Shown here piece by piece: positions 56,034-64,000 of a stretch of 64,000 nucleotides of DNA. This DNA comes from Bacteroidota bacterium. Lineage in GTDB: Bacteria; Bacteroidota; Bacteroidia; Bacteroidales; JAGONC01. Location: assembly GCA_022711405.1 (NCBI GenBank), contig JAKLFC010000003.1:238843-302842 (forward strand), in the 5' to 3' direction. Below the pieces are notes generated by a model. That model ran no database searches. It saw only the letters and a program-made list of their open reading frames with translations, and was not told the DNA's origin. Positions within the stretch are counted from its first letter, which is position 1; each line of letters opens with the position of its first letter. A program made the translations under genes and the position numbers.

Positions 56034-56200
56034 TGCTAAATTGTTAAATTGTTAAATTGTTAAATTGCTGATCCTTCGGGCTACGCCCTCAGGACATGCT
56101 GCTGACCGCCGACTGCTGACCGCTGACCGCCGACCGCTGACCGTCTACCGCCAATTGTCAACTGTCAACCGGAAACAGAGCGCTGTGCGGTTGATCTTGA
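56034..56200. repeat. composite 8-base and 7-base degenerate tandem repeats
   Basis: Next to the hutH start, four units of an eight-base word, AAATTGTT (56038-56069), are followed by a small hairpin with stems CCT/AGG and GGGC/GCCC (56073-56093), then about ten degenerate seven-base units such as GACCGCC, GACTGCT and GACCGCT (56098-56170). The same order recurs at 58047. No gene was found here. Confidence 0.7.
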
Positions 56201-56262
56201 TCTTGAATTCGAGGTTGGAGTTACGCATAGAAAAGATGGTCATTTGCTCGGCGCGGAGTTTA

Positions 56263-56280
56263 TCCCGACGAAAGTCGGGA
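56263..56280. repeat. GAAA-loop hairpin TCCCGAC/GTCGGGA
   Basis: A perfect seven-base stem closed by a GAAA tetraloop lies 28 bases after the hisS stop. It has the same form as the hairpin at 44510-44527, with two base pairs exchanged in a compensatory way. It may end the hisS transcript. Confidence 0.6.
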
Positions 56281-56307
56281 GCGCCTCGCGTTATTCATGG
56301 TTATTTA

Positions 56308-57672
56308 TCAGGGTATAAGGTCATTTAAAAATGCTTCGAACGTGGTTGAATGCTGTTCCCCGCTCTTCATGTCCTTGACGCTGATCATTCCGGTTGACAG
56401 TTCATTTTCTCCGATGAGTACGATATAAGGGATTCCTTTTTTATCGGCATAGGTGAATTGTTTCCCAAGTTTGGCAGTTTCGGGATAGACTTCCGCATTG
56501 ATCCCTGAATCACGCAGCTGATCGGCTAGTAGCAGACACCGTGAAGCCTCTTTCTTCCCGAAATTGACGAAAAGGACCCGGGTGCCGCAGAAAATGCTTT
56601 CCGGGAAAAGACTCATTTCGAGCATCAGGTCGTAAATGCGTTCAGCCCCGAAAGCCACCCCGACCCCCGACATGCCCTCCAATCCGAAGATGCCTGTAAG
56701 GTCGTCATACCTGCCTCCGCCGCACAGGCTTCCGATGTTACCGTCTTTCGCCACGACCTCGATGATGGTACCCGTGTAATAGTTCAGTCCTCTGGCCAGC
56801 GTGAGATCAAGCTGAATATCAGCATGTTGCATGACAGGCACCGCGTACTCCAGCACTTCTTCCATTTCCCGGATCCCCTGCAGCCCTGCAGGTGCCTGAA
56901 TGAATACCTGTTTGAGAGCGTGTAGCTTGTCCTGGTTATCGCCGTTCATGGCCAGCACAGGACGCAGCCTGTCGATGGACGGTTGGGGGATCCCTTTATC
57001 CGAGAGTTCCTTCATGGCGTTCTCCGGGCCGGTCTTGTCTATCTTGTCAAGTGCCGTGGTCATATCCTGGAAGTGGTCAGCCAGTCCTGCGGTCTCAGCC
57101 AGTCCCGTGAGGATCTTCCGGTGGTTAACACGGATGATGATCCCAATCCGGAGCCTGGAAAATACCCGGTCGATGATCCCGATCAGTTCCGCCTCATTGA
57201 GGAGCGACCGGCTTCCGATGACATCGGCATCGCACTGGTAAAATTCCCTGTACCGTCCCTTCTGGGGCTTATCGGCACGCCATACAGGCTGGATCTGGTA
57301 TCTCTTGAAGGGAAAGGACAGTTCATTCTGATGCATCACCACAAAACGGGCAAACGGTACCGTCAGGTCGTACCGCAGGCCTTTTTCGCAGAGCAGTGGT
57401 GTCAGTTTTGCTGAATTTCTTTCTGACAAATGATCCTGTTGCACCCCGGAGAGGAAATCGCCCGAATTGAGGATCTTGAAGATCAGCTTATCCCCTTCTT
57501 CACCGTATTTGCCCAGCAGGGTCGACAGGTTTTCCATCGCCGGGGTCTCAATGGGCAGGTAACCGTGTTGCCGGAACACGGCGGTGATGACATCGAAGAT
57601 CAGGTTCCTCCTGGCCATCTCATCCGGTGAGAAGTCTCTGGTTCCCCTGGGAAGAGCAGTTTTTTCGGGCAT
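56308..57672 (-). CDS. hisS: histidyl-tRNA synthetase
   Basis: HisS charges tRNA-His. The 454-residue class II synthetase shows motif 1 (GTRDFSPDEMARRN and following), motif 2 (FKRYQIQPVWRADKPQKGRYREFYQCDADVIG in part), the histidine-specific ARGLNYYTGTIIEV segment (HisA motif), and motif 3 (GVGVAFGAERIYDLML). The C-terminal anticodon-binding domain (VLFVNFGKKEASRCLLLADQL) is complete. It starts six bases after the DUF4870 gene stop. No His-related operon is nearby except the hutH-like gene downstream. Confidence 0.97.
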   Translation of the reverse strand: MPEKTALPRGTRDFSPDEMARRNLIFDVITAVFRQHGYLPIETPAMENLSTLLGKYGEEGDKLIFKILNSGDFLSGVQQDHLSERNSAKLTPLLCEKGLRYDLTVPFARFVVMHQNELSFPFKRYQIQPVWRADKPQKGRYREFYQCDADVIGSRSLLNEAELIGIIDRVFSRLRIGIIIRVNHRKILTGLAETAGLADHFQDMTTALDKIDKTGPENAMKELSDKGIPQPSIDRLRPVLAMNGDNQDKLHALKQVFIQAPAGLQGIREMEEVLEYAVPVMQHADIQLDLTLARGLNYYTGTIIEVVAKDGNIGSLCGGGRYDDLTGIFGLEGMSGVGVAFGAERIYDLMLEMSLFPESIFCGTRVLFVNFGKKEASRCLLLADQLRDSGINAEVYPETAKLGKQFTYADKKGIPYIVLIGENELSTGMISVKDMKSGEQHSTTFEAFLNDLIP

Positions 57673-57678
57673 GGTCTG

Positions 57679-58035
57679 TCAGTTGATAAAGCGGATGCAC
57701 AGCGGGTAGCGGTAGGTCACTCCCTCATTGGCTTTGATGCTGGCCATGATGACCATGATCAGGCAGAAGAGACCTACGGCGGCCATCAGCAAAAAGCCAA
57801 TCAGCAACAAGGCCAGCACGGCAGAAACAGCCACATAGATCAGGATGGAGATCTGGAAATTCAGTGATTCCTTTCCCTGATCGCTGACAAAGGGGAACTC
57901 GTCTCTTTTGACAAGCCAGATGATCAGCGGTCCGATGATGTTTCCAAAAGGAATGATGAATCCAGCCAGTGCCGACAGGTGGCAAAACATTCCCCAGTTT
58001 CTTTCTTCGGAGGAGAGTTGTGTAGGTTCTGTCAT
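57679..58035 (-). CDS. DUF4870 small membrane protein
   Basis: This 118-residue protein has three hydrophobic segments (about 17-40, 66-85 and 86-105) and the DUF4870 pattern: SSEERNWGMFCHLSALAGFIIPFGN followed by GPLIIWLVKRDEFPFVSDQGKESLNFQ. The family (Tic20-like) has no known reaction. It sits six bases upstream of hisS and is probably co-transcribed. The conserved charged loop KRDEFPFVSDQGKESLNFQ lies between membrane segments 1 and 2. Confidence 0.88.
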   Translation of the reverse strand: MTEPTQLSSEERNWGMFCHLSALAGFIIPFGNIIGPLIIWLVKRDEFPFVSDQGKESLNFQISILIYVAVSAVLALLLIGFLLMAAVGLFCLIMVIMASIKANEGVTYRYPLCIRFIN

Positions 58036-58046
58036 GGTTATTCTTA

Positions 58047-58160
58047 GTTGTTAAATTGTTAAATTGTCAAATTGTCAAATTGTTATTCATTGTTCTATTG
58101 TTCGATTGTTCTATTGTTAACCATCAATCGTCAACTTTTGACTGCTGACTGCTGACTCTT
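58047..58160. repeat. composite 8-base and 7-base tandem repeats (second copy)
   Basis: Units of the type TTGTTAAA, TTGTCAAA and ATTGTTCT (58047-58117) are followed by seven-base GACTGCT units (58139-58158). The last units lie inside the coding sequence of the glycosyltransferase, supplying its stop codon. The order matches the copy at 56034. Confidence 0.7.
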
Positions 58161-59342
58161 GATCCCGCCTTGCGTCGGAACAGGCTGCTTCATCAACTCC
58201 TCCAGCTTATCGGCTGCCGTTTCCCAGTTAAAGTGCTTTTTTACAAATGCATGGCCGGCAAGGGCCAGCTCTTCTGCTTTACCAGGGTTTTCCAGCAGGT
58301 GCAGGATATGACCGGCAAACTCCGCTGCAGTATTCCCAACCAGGATCTCTTTCCCTTCCTCTGCACCAAGGGCCTGGTTGGCCAGTGGCGAAGTGATGCA
58401 TGGCAATGTCATGGCCATGGCTTCGAGAAGCTTGTTCTGCAGGCCTGTTCCAATGAGCATGGGTGCGATGAAGATCCTGGACCTGGCATACCATGACCGG
58501 ACATCTTCCACCCAGCCTGTCACATGCACGCTGTCGGAAGCCAGCGCCTGTACCCTGGGATGAGGATTTGCGCCGGCCAGGGCCAGCTTCGCACGGGGAA
58601 ATCTCTGATGGACCAGTGGGAGTATCTGACGGGCGAGAAACTCAGCCGCCTGGACATTGGGAGGGTAACCCATGTTACCGATGAACACCACATCATAATC
58701 CTTAGGAAGGCCCAGCGGTAAGAAAAAGTCCAGATCCACCCCATTGGGAATGACCACGATCTTTTCCCGGTCAGGCCTGGGGATCAGATCCCTGTCGGGA
58801 TATGAAATGATGGTGCAGTGATCGAAATGATCAAAGATCTCGGCCTCATAGTTCAGCAGCCTTTTGTATTCGAGCCTGAGAACAGGTTTAAGGTAAAACG
58901 GCGAGGTATGGATACGCCGTTCCACTCCTTTTGAAAACACATCCTGGTAGTCGAGTGTCTTGGGCAGGGGAATGTCCTTTACGTATTCTGCCACGCGGAG
59001 AAGCTGGCAGTAGACATGATCGGGGCTGGTCGTGCGGATGAGATTCCTGATCTTCCTGGCTGCTCCTGACGAGTAAAAGTAACCTACCTGGAGCGGTTTG
59101 CCGCTGAGGAAAGCCTTTAAAATATTCCAGGCAACGCAAATCTTTGAAAGCCTGATCACATGGATCTCCCTGCAAAAGGGTCGCAGGGCATCAAGCGTTC
59201 CTTCCGGCAGCCGGATATCATTCAGTGCACACAGAATGATGTCGTTTTTTACGGACAGGTACCTCAACTGGTGATAAGCCCTCAGTTTATCTCCCTTTTC
59301 GATCGGGTAGGGGACTCTGGGCAGCAAAACGAACAATTTCAT
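58131..59342 (-). CDS. glycosyltransferase family 4 protein
   Basis: This 403-residue cytoplasmic GT-B enzyme has an N-terminal acceptor domain (RVPYPIEKGDKLRAYHQL) and a C-terminal nucleotide-sugar domain (VVFIGNMGYPPNVQAAEFL, HVTGWVEDVRSWYARSRIFIAPMLIGTGLQNKLLEAMAM). The EX7E-like region contains E in KLLEAMAM. The substrate is unknown; with a second glycosyltransferase and an LptF/LptG permease upstream, a role in cell-surface glycan or LPS assembly is likely. The C-terminal dozen residues (GGIKSQQSAVKS) are encoded by the repeat array at 58139-58160 and look like a tail added when the array moved in. Confidence 0.88.
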   Translation of the reverse strand: MKLFVLLPRVPYPIEKGDKLRAYHQLRYLSVKNDIILCALNDIRLPEGTLDALRPFCREIHVIRLSKICVAWNILKAFLSGKPLQVGYFYSSGAARKIRNLIRTTSPDHVYCQLLRVAEYVKDIPLPKTLDYQDVFSKGVERRIHTSPFYLKPVLRLEYKRLLNYEAEIFDHFDHCTIISYPDRDLIPRPDREKIVVIPNGVDLDFFLPLGLPKDYDVVFIGNMGYPPNVQAAEFLARQILPLVHQRFPRAKLALAGANPHPRVQALASDSVHVTGWVEDVRSWYARSRIFIAPMLIGTGLQNKLLEAMAMTLPCITSPLANQALGAEEGKEILVGNTAAEFAGHILHLLENPGKAEELALAGHAFVKKHFNWETAADKLEELMKQPVPTQGGIKSQQSAVKS

Positions 59343-59418
59343 TCCGGATGAGGGTTAATGGGCAGCCTTCTGATCATTGGGCAAAAGTAATAAATCAGAC
59401 GGAATAACCGGCAAGAAT

Positions 59419-60624
59419 TTAATTGGAATGCAGCGACCGGTAGAAAGCGGAGAGCTTTTCCATGAGCCTGTCGTTGTTATGTTCCTCTTCGATCAGCATC
59501 CTTGCGTTCTTGCCGATCAACCTGCATTTCTCCGGGTCGAGGATGCAGGAACGTACTGCCCCGGCGAATTCTTCGGGGGTGGTGGCCAGCAGGATGTTCT
59601 TCCCGTTCTCGCAATGGATCCCTTCGGCACCTACCGGAGTGGAGATGATGGTCCTGGCGGCAGTCATTCCTTCCACGATCTTGATCCGGATCCCGCTGCC
59701 CGAAAAAAGTGGAACGACCATGATGCACTTTGAGCGGATGAATGCCATGGCATCTTCCACCTCACCCACTACTTCCAGGTTGGGTATGCGCAAATTGTAC
59801 ATCCACTCCGGGATGTTCCTTCCAGCAAGGGAGAATTTGAGATCGGGGAACTCACGGTGTATGAGGGGCCATACGTGATGCAGGAACCAGCGTATCCCTT
59901 CCATGTTGGGATACCAGTTCATCGCACCGATATGGAATAGCGAAGGGGTGGCATACTCGCAGGAGGGAGGTTCGGGATACTCATCCAGGTGGATCCCGAA
60001 CGGAATGTCAATGACAGGCGTGGCGGTGCCGGTCTGCCTGAAAAAGGAGGCATCGTTGCGGGTGATGGCCACAACGCCGTCGAACTGATCCAGCGCATGG
60101 AGCTCATAACGTTTCAGGGTCCGGTAGATGTGCCCCAGGTAAAGACGTTTCAACGGATTTTTGCAATTCCTGGCGATCCGCTCCCAGATGCGGTGTTCGA
60201 TGTTGTGCGCCCTAAGTACAATGCGTGCACTGGAAAATCTACGGATAGTCCTCACATAGGGAGCCAGGTAGAGCATTTCAATCTGGATGATGTCGAACTC
60301 TTCCTGCTGGAGGATCTCGATGAGTTTCTGCTCAAATTCCCTGGTGATGAACCGCTGCACGTGATACGACTGGCGTGAGAACAGGTTGAAGAAAGCTTCC
60401 AGCGGCCTGATGGAAAGATCAATGTACACGGCCTCGATATGGGTACGCTGCCGGTAGTCCCTTGGGATCTCATCCATCTTGATGAAATACTTGTTGGTGT
60501 TGACAGTAAGCACCCTGACACGGTGGCCCGCCCGGATCAGCCCTTCGATGATGGCATTCATGGCGATGGGACCTCCTTCCTTGGGAGGGTAGGGCGACTT
60601 GTTGCAAAGGATGAGTATGTTCAT
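59419..60624 (-). CDS. glycosyltransferase family 4 protein
   Basis: This 401-residue GT-B enzyme has SPYPPKEGGPIAMNAIIEGL at the N-terminus, the acceptor domain, and a C-terminal donor domain with FHIGAMNWYPNMEGIRWFL, NLEVVGEVEDAMAFIRSKCIMVVPLFSGSGIRIKIVEGM and VGAEGI. It belongs to the same broad group as the next gene, 76 bases downstream, but is not a close copy. The start codon overlaps the end of the LptF/LptG permease gene by four bases, so translation is coupled. A role in surface polysaccharide or glycolipid assembly is likely; donor and acceptor are unknown. Confidence 0.9.
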   Translation of the reverse strand: MNILILCNKSPYPPKEGGPIAMNAIIEGLIRAGHRVRVLTVNTNKYFIKMDEIPRDYRQRTHIEAVYIDLSIRPLEAFFNLFSRQSYHVQRFITREFEQKLIEILQQEEFDIIQIEMLYLAPYVRTIRRFSSARIVLRAHNIEHRIWERIARNCKNPLKRLYLGHIYRTLKRYELHALDQFDGVVAITRNDASFFRQTGTATPVIDIPFGIHLDEYPEPPSCEYATPSLFHIGAMNWYPNMEGIRWFLHHVWPLIHREFPDLKFSLAGRNIPEWMYNLRIPNLEVVGEVEDAMAFIRSKCIMVVPLFSGSGIRIKIVEGMTAARTIISTPVGAEGIHCENGKNILLATTPEEFAGAVRSCILDPEKCRLIGKNARMLIEEEHNNDRLMEKLSAFYRSLHSN

Positions 60625-62069
60625 GAAGCAGGATTATTTCTGTTGACAACCGAAGTGATGCGTCCGATCAGTTTTTTCCAGGAATCGGTATCCATCAGGG
60701 GTGAATCCGAAGTGGCTTTGTAGGTAAGGAAGATCCCGATAGGAAGAAAAACAGCCGAAGCCAGCCACATGCCCTCAAAAGGCGACAGTACACCTTCCCT
60801 GGCATATTTGAAACCGGTGGTCGACAGGATATGGTACATCACGAACAGGATGACCGAGACCACCAGGGGCAGCCCCAGTCCTCCTTTCCGGATGATCGCT
60901 CCAAGAGGCGCTCCGACAAAGAACAGGACCAGGCAGGCAAACGACAGGGTAAATTTGCGTTGCCATTCAATTCGGTGCTTGATGATGGAAAGATTCTTGT
61001 CAGCTACATAATCTTTCTGGTACCCGATGTTGACCTTGAGGTTCCGTGTGGTATTCAATGCATTTTCAATGATGCGTATCTTCTGGTCCCGGGGAAACTG
61101 GTCCAGGAAAGCAGCGGTCCACTGGTAAACAGAATCCGCTGCAGTATCCGGTAGGGCAAGGGTGTCGTACTTGTAATGGAAGTGGGAATAATTGGTGTTG
61201 AAGTTCTTTACAAACTCAGTGACCTTGTCGCTCAGCTGCCGGTGCAGTGAATCCGTGGCCTCTTCCAGCTGTCGGATGTTGAGCATCTGATAGTTCTTAC
61301 GGAACAGGTCCTCGTCGGTGCGAACCATCGAAAAAGCGGAAAGATCGAACCTGTGCCGGCTCTCGCGGAAGGTGGTCTGCCGGAAGGGCCGCGAAGCCAT
61401 GGTCTTTCTGTCCAGGTCCTCGAAATAGTTACTGCCGTTGAACAGGGTGAGCACCATGAACCGTTTGTCGGGGGTGATCTCCATCAATCCCGAATCAGCC
61501 ATCGTAAGGCTGGTATTTCCCATCTTGTCGGTGTGATCGTAGATCATGATGTCACGAAGGGTCTTTTCATCTTTCTCTTTGATACCGACACGGATGGTGT
61601 ACCCGTCAATGCCGTTGTAATAGATGCCTTCCGGGATGTTCAGGGCAAGTTTTTGCTGGCGGACATCGTAGAGGATGCTGCGAAATTTCAGGTTAGCGAT
61701 CGGTAGCATGATGTTCGAAAAGAAAAAGGCCCCGATGCCGATCACCACCGACAGGACGATCAGCGGCATCATGATCCTTCTCAGGGAGACTCCGGCTGCT
61801 TTCATGGCGACCAGCTCATACCGTTCGCCCAGGTTGCCAAAGGTCATCAGCGAGGCCAGCAGGATGGCCAGGGGAAGTGCCAGCGGTACAAACGTGGCCG
61901 ACGCATAGAATAAAAGCTCTGCGATCACCTGCCATTCAAGGCCCTTGCCCACCAGCTCGTCCACCCATTTCCAAAGAAATTGCATCAGGAGGACAAACAA
62001 AGCGATGAAAAAGGTCAGCACCAGCGGTCCGGCGTAGGATCTGAGTACAAGCTTGCTGATCTTTTTCAT
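60621..62069 (-). CDS. LptF/LptG-family LPS export permease
   Basis: This 482-residue inner-membrane protein is of the YjgP/YjgQ family, the LPS-extracting permease of the LptB2FG transporter. Three N-terminal helices (about 10-110; LRSYAGPLVLTFFIALFVLLMQF), a periplasmic beta-jellyroll region (about 130-350) and three C-terminal helices (about 365-465) are visible. The frame opens at a TTG at 62093, but this lies in a -7 element, so the ATG at 62069 is chosen; 62078 is also possible. Only one of the two subunits is encoded here. It overlaps a glycosyltransferase gene by four bases. Confidence 0.9.
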   Translation of the reverse strand: MKKISKLVLRSYAGPLVLTFFIALFVLLMQFLWKWVDELVGKGLEWQVIAELLFYASATFVPLALPLAILLASLMTFGNLGERYELVAMKAAGVSLRRIMMPLIVLSVVIGIGAFFFSNIMLPIANLKFRSILYDVRQQKLALNIPEGIYYNGIDGYTIRVGIKEKDEKTLRDIMIYDHTDKMGNTSLTMADSGLMEITPDKRFMVLTLFNGSNYFEDLDRKTMASRPFRQTTFRESRHRFDLSAFSMVRTDEDLFRKNYQMLNIRQLEEATDSLHRQLSDKVTEFVKNFNTNYSHFHYKYDTLALPDTAADSVYQWTAAFLDQFPRDQKIRIIENALNTTRNLKVNIGYQKDYVADKNLSIIKHRIEWQRKFTLSFACLVLFFVGAPLGAIIRKGGLGLPLVVSVILFVMYHILSTTGFKYAREGVLSPFEGMWLASAVFLPIGIFLTYKATSDSPLMDTDSWKKLIGRITSVVNRNNPAS

Positions 62070-62090
62070 GGAGGTCATGGGTATCTTTAA

Positions 62091-62098
62091 CAAAGTTA
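62091..62098 (-). promoter_or_regulatory. -7 element TAACTTTG of the LptF/LptG gene
   Basis: The minus strand reads TAACTTTG, an exact TAnnTTTG match, 22 bases before the chosen ATG. Transcription would run into the permease and glycosyltransferase genes. Confidence 0.6.
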
Positions 62099-62152
62099 AA
62101 ATTTTTTAGGGATAAAAAAAGAAACGAAAAAATAACCGATATGTTTTTTTTG

Positions 62153-62160
62153 TAACTTTG
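62153..62160 (+). promoter_or_regulatory. -7 element TAACTTTG of the secreted-protein gene
   Basis: TAACTTTG, followed by GC, fits the Bacteroidota -7 consensus. It faces away from the permease promoter and lies about 61 bases before the ATG at 62222. Confidence 0.65.
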
Positions 62161-62221
62161 CGGTTCATAGTTTTTTAAACCATCAAGAACATAATTCATT
62201 CTTCTTATTGTTAATCCAAAA

Positions 62222-64000
62222 ATGACGATCATGAAAAAAGTATTACTATTTAGTTTCCTCATGTGCCTTTCGTGGGCTCTTGTATCCCAGAAGCCCATAT
62301 CCAGGCATGCCGTCAGTGCCAAGTATGATCCGGCACAGGTGGTAGCGCTCGAAAAAGAGACTTCCGGACCTGTGGCCGTCACGCAGAAGGCCTCCGCCCA
62401 GACAACGGTTGGCGGCCGCGATCTCACCTTTGTGGATATCGGAGAATCAGGTAATGCCTTTGGGATCTATGGCAATCCCAGAACTTACGTATGGGCAGAT
62501 CCCAGGATCAACTCCGTGGCCTTTGCCCACCGTATGATTGTTGAATCCGGAACCTTCGGGAACTCACGTATTGCCTATGATGTTTCCTGGAATGGCGGTG
62601 CCAACGGAAGCTGGACCAATAACGTGCAGGTATATAACCCGCTGGGATCAGGCGGTACCTACCCGCAGGCTGCCGGCCGTTATCCGCAGGGAGGCATTTT
62701 CAACCCTCCGGGAAATACAGACCCGGATAATGCATACTACGCGTATTTCATTCCCGCAATCGACAATTCGAATCCCTGCAGCGGAACATGGGGAGGTCTG
62801 GGTTATGGTGTGAACGGACTTACCAATTGCTTCCCGCCTGCACCCACCCAGACAAATGTCACCACCGATGATGAGATCGGAAACGCAATCCCTGATGCGT
62901 TCACGATCACGCAGGATGGCCACGTCTGGATGGTTCAGCCCAACTACCTGGGATGTGTCAGCCCGAACGAATACCCTGATGGTTATCTGCAGGTATGGCA
63001 TGGTCAGTGGGATGCCGGAGAAAATGACATCGTATATGAAGTGGAACTGCTCGAGATCTCGGCTGCCAATGAATGGTGGAACGACCAGAAGGTCGCCTTC
63101 GCTCCTGACGGACAAACGGGATATATCAGCATCATGACCAGCTCCGACAGCGAACCCCTTGAATATAACGGATACCATCCCACCCTATACAAAACCACCG
63201 ATGGCGGACAGTCATGGGATGGTCCTATTGAAGTGGCCCTTGGAGGTTACGATGGCATTGAATCCATTAAGAATTTCTGGCCGGATGAAACCCTCCTCCA
63301 GCTGGAAGACTACCAGATGGGCTTCGATCGCGATACGGTATGGTATAACCTGGGCTATCACCACGATATGGTGGTGGATGCTTATGGCAATCCCCATATC
63401 ACGGGTTTGATCACCATTGCCTCACCGGGTGGATGGTACCTGGGTGCCGGCGTCATGGCCACATGGCACCTGTATTCCAACGACGGTGGCGAGACATGGG
63501 ATGCCGTTCCGCTGTATGAAAACCTCACTTTTGACGGTGAAGTCGGCGGAGCCAATGCCATCAGCCTGTACAACAGGCCACAGATCTCCTCGGATATCAC
63601 GGGCAAGTTCCTTTTCATTTCATGCCTGGATACGGACTTTACGGGCGTGACCGACAATAACCAGCCGGATATTTTTATGTGCGCCTATGATGTCGACAAG
63701 GATGAATACACCGACATGGTGAATGTCACCGAGTTTACGCCTGCATGGCTGATCGCCTTTGAAGCCAGCCAGTCGCACTATGTGTTCTCAGAAGTGGATG
63801 GCAGTACCGTTACCTGTACGGTTCCATTCGTTTACATGGAAATTGGCAAGAATGATCTTGGGGAATATGACGGTGGATTACTGGCCAATTTCTGGTATAT
63901 CAACGGGCTGACCTATGAATTCACGGTTGAGTCACCCTATCAGCCTCCCACAGGCCTGACCGGATCCTACCTGTGTTATGATGCGACCCTTAACTGGCTT
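62222..64000 (+). CDS. secreted protein with Asp-box (BNR) motifs, 3' end cut by the window
   Basis: The frame is open from the ATG at 62222 (or 62231) to the last base, giving 593 residues of a longer protein. A signal peptide (MKKVLLFSFLMCLSWALVSQ) is followed by a region with beta-propeller features: two Asp-box motifs, TTDGGQSW and SNDGGETW, as found in sialidase-like propellers and secreted Bacteroidota proteins. The last residues (PPTGLTGSYLCYDATLNWL) look like the start of a fibronectin type III domain, so a C-terminal sorting signal probably lies beyond the window. The function is not known; surface binding or a glycan-related role is possible. Its own promoter lies upstream. Confidence 0.85.
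   Translation, partial: MTIMKKVLLFSFLMCLSWALVSQKPISRHAVSAKYDPAQVVALEKETSGPVAVTQKASAQTTVGGRDLTFVDIGESGNAFGIYGNPRTYVWADPRINSVAFAHRMIVESGTFGNSRIAYDVSWNGGANGSWTNNVQVYNPLGSGGTYPQAAGRYPQGGIFNPPGNTDPDNAYYAYFIPAIDNSNPCSGTWGGLGYGVNGLTNCFPPAPTQTNVTTDDEIGNAIPDAFTITQDGHVWMVQPNYLGCVSPNEYPDGYLQVWHGQWDAGENDIVYEVELLEISAANEWWNDQKVAFAPDGQTGYISIMTSSDSEPLEYNGYHPTLYKTTDGGQSWDGPIEVALGGYDGIESIKNFWPDETLLQLEDYQMGFDRDTVWYNLGYHHDMVVDAYGNPHITGLITIASPGGWYLGAGVMATWHLYSNDGGETWDAVPLYENLTFDGEVGGANAISLYNRPQISSDITGKFLFISCLDTDFTGVTDNNQPDIFMCAYDVDKDEYTDMVNVTEFTPAWLIAFEASQSHYVFSEVDGSTVTCTVPFVYMEIGKNDLGEYDGGLLANFWYINGLTYEFTVESPYQPPTGLTGSYLCYDATLNWL

Noticed and set aside
56034..56200. CRISPR-like array
   Set aside because: The units are seven or eight bases without spacers of constant length, and no cas gene is present.
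54507..57672. Histidine utilisation operon from hutH and hisS
   Set aside because: No hutU, hutI, hutG or formiminotransferase gene is present, and a repeat array and a hairpin lie between the two genes. The shared link to histidine is probably chance.

Overview
The window comes from an anaerobic, H2-producing member of the Bacteroidota (Bacteroidales or a near relative). The evidence is two tandem SusC/SusD pairs, a type IX secretion (T9SS) C-terminal domain protein, a DUF2723 membrane glycosyltransferase, Bacteroidota-type promoters (TTG or TTTG, about 19-20 bases, then TAnnTTTG or TAnnTTG) and the near absence of Shine-Dalgarno sequences. No ribosomal RNA is present, so a finer placement is not possible. 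Almost all the DNA is chromosomal housekeeping sequence. No transposase, integrase, phage gene or CRISPR array was found.

Region 1 (25-11540) is a self-contained [FeFe]-hydrogenase island on the + strand. It holds a trimeric, NADH-linked hydrogenase (hydC, hydB, hydA), a hydrogenase-derived histidine kinase, a receiver-only response regulator, a receiver-kinase hybrid, and the full set of H-cluster maturases (hydG, hydF, hydE). Most neighbours overlap or nearly touch, which suggests one transcription unit. The signalling genes sit between the structural and maturation genes and include no DNA-binding domain, so the output of the pathway is not visible here. This is the most interesting system in the window.

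Region 2 (11547-18950) holds envelope and lineage-specific genes: a predicted outer-membrane barrel protein, a TIG/Kelch-like lipoprotein, a 53-residue highly basic mini-protein, a methyltransferase, a DUF4126 membrane protein, and a T9SS cargo adhesin on the opposite strand. Region 3 (18954-35021) is core information processing: a Rel/SpoT enzyme, a Fur-family regulator, purA, the rimP-nusA-infB operon behind a tRNA-Gln, a DUF2723 glycosyltransferase, lgt, dprA, rsgA and dtd.

Region 4 (35033-44552) has a TonB-dependent receptor, an icd-gltA pair (NADP isocitrate dehydrogenase and eukaryote-type citrate synthase), an acyl-carrier-protein phosphodiesterase, and an iorA-iorB-peptidase M23 operon. 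Region 5 (44565-54463) is two tandem susC-susD operons with matching promoter architecture and no nearby glycoside hydrolase. Region 6 (54507-62098) is on the minus strand: a histidine ammonia-lyase-family enzyme with an unusual Ala-Cys-Gly cofactor triad, hisS, a DUF4870 protein, two glycosyltransferases and an LptF/LptG permease. A divergent secreted protein with Asp-box motifs runs off the right edge.

Metabolically the parts fit together. IorAB oxidises aryl pyruvates from amino acids and makes reduced ferredoxin. HydABC can dispose of that ferredoxin together with NADH as H2. The SusCD pairs may import peptides or oligosaccharides. This flow is inferred from gene families, not shown by the sequence. 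Intergenic regions carry several families of short degenerate repeats and small hairpins, described individually below.
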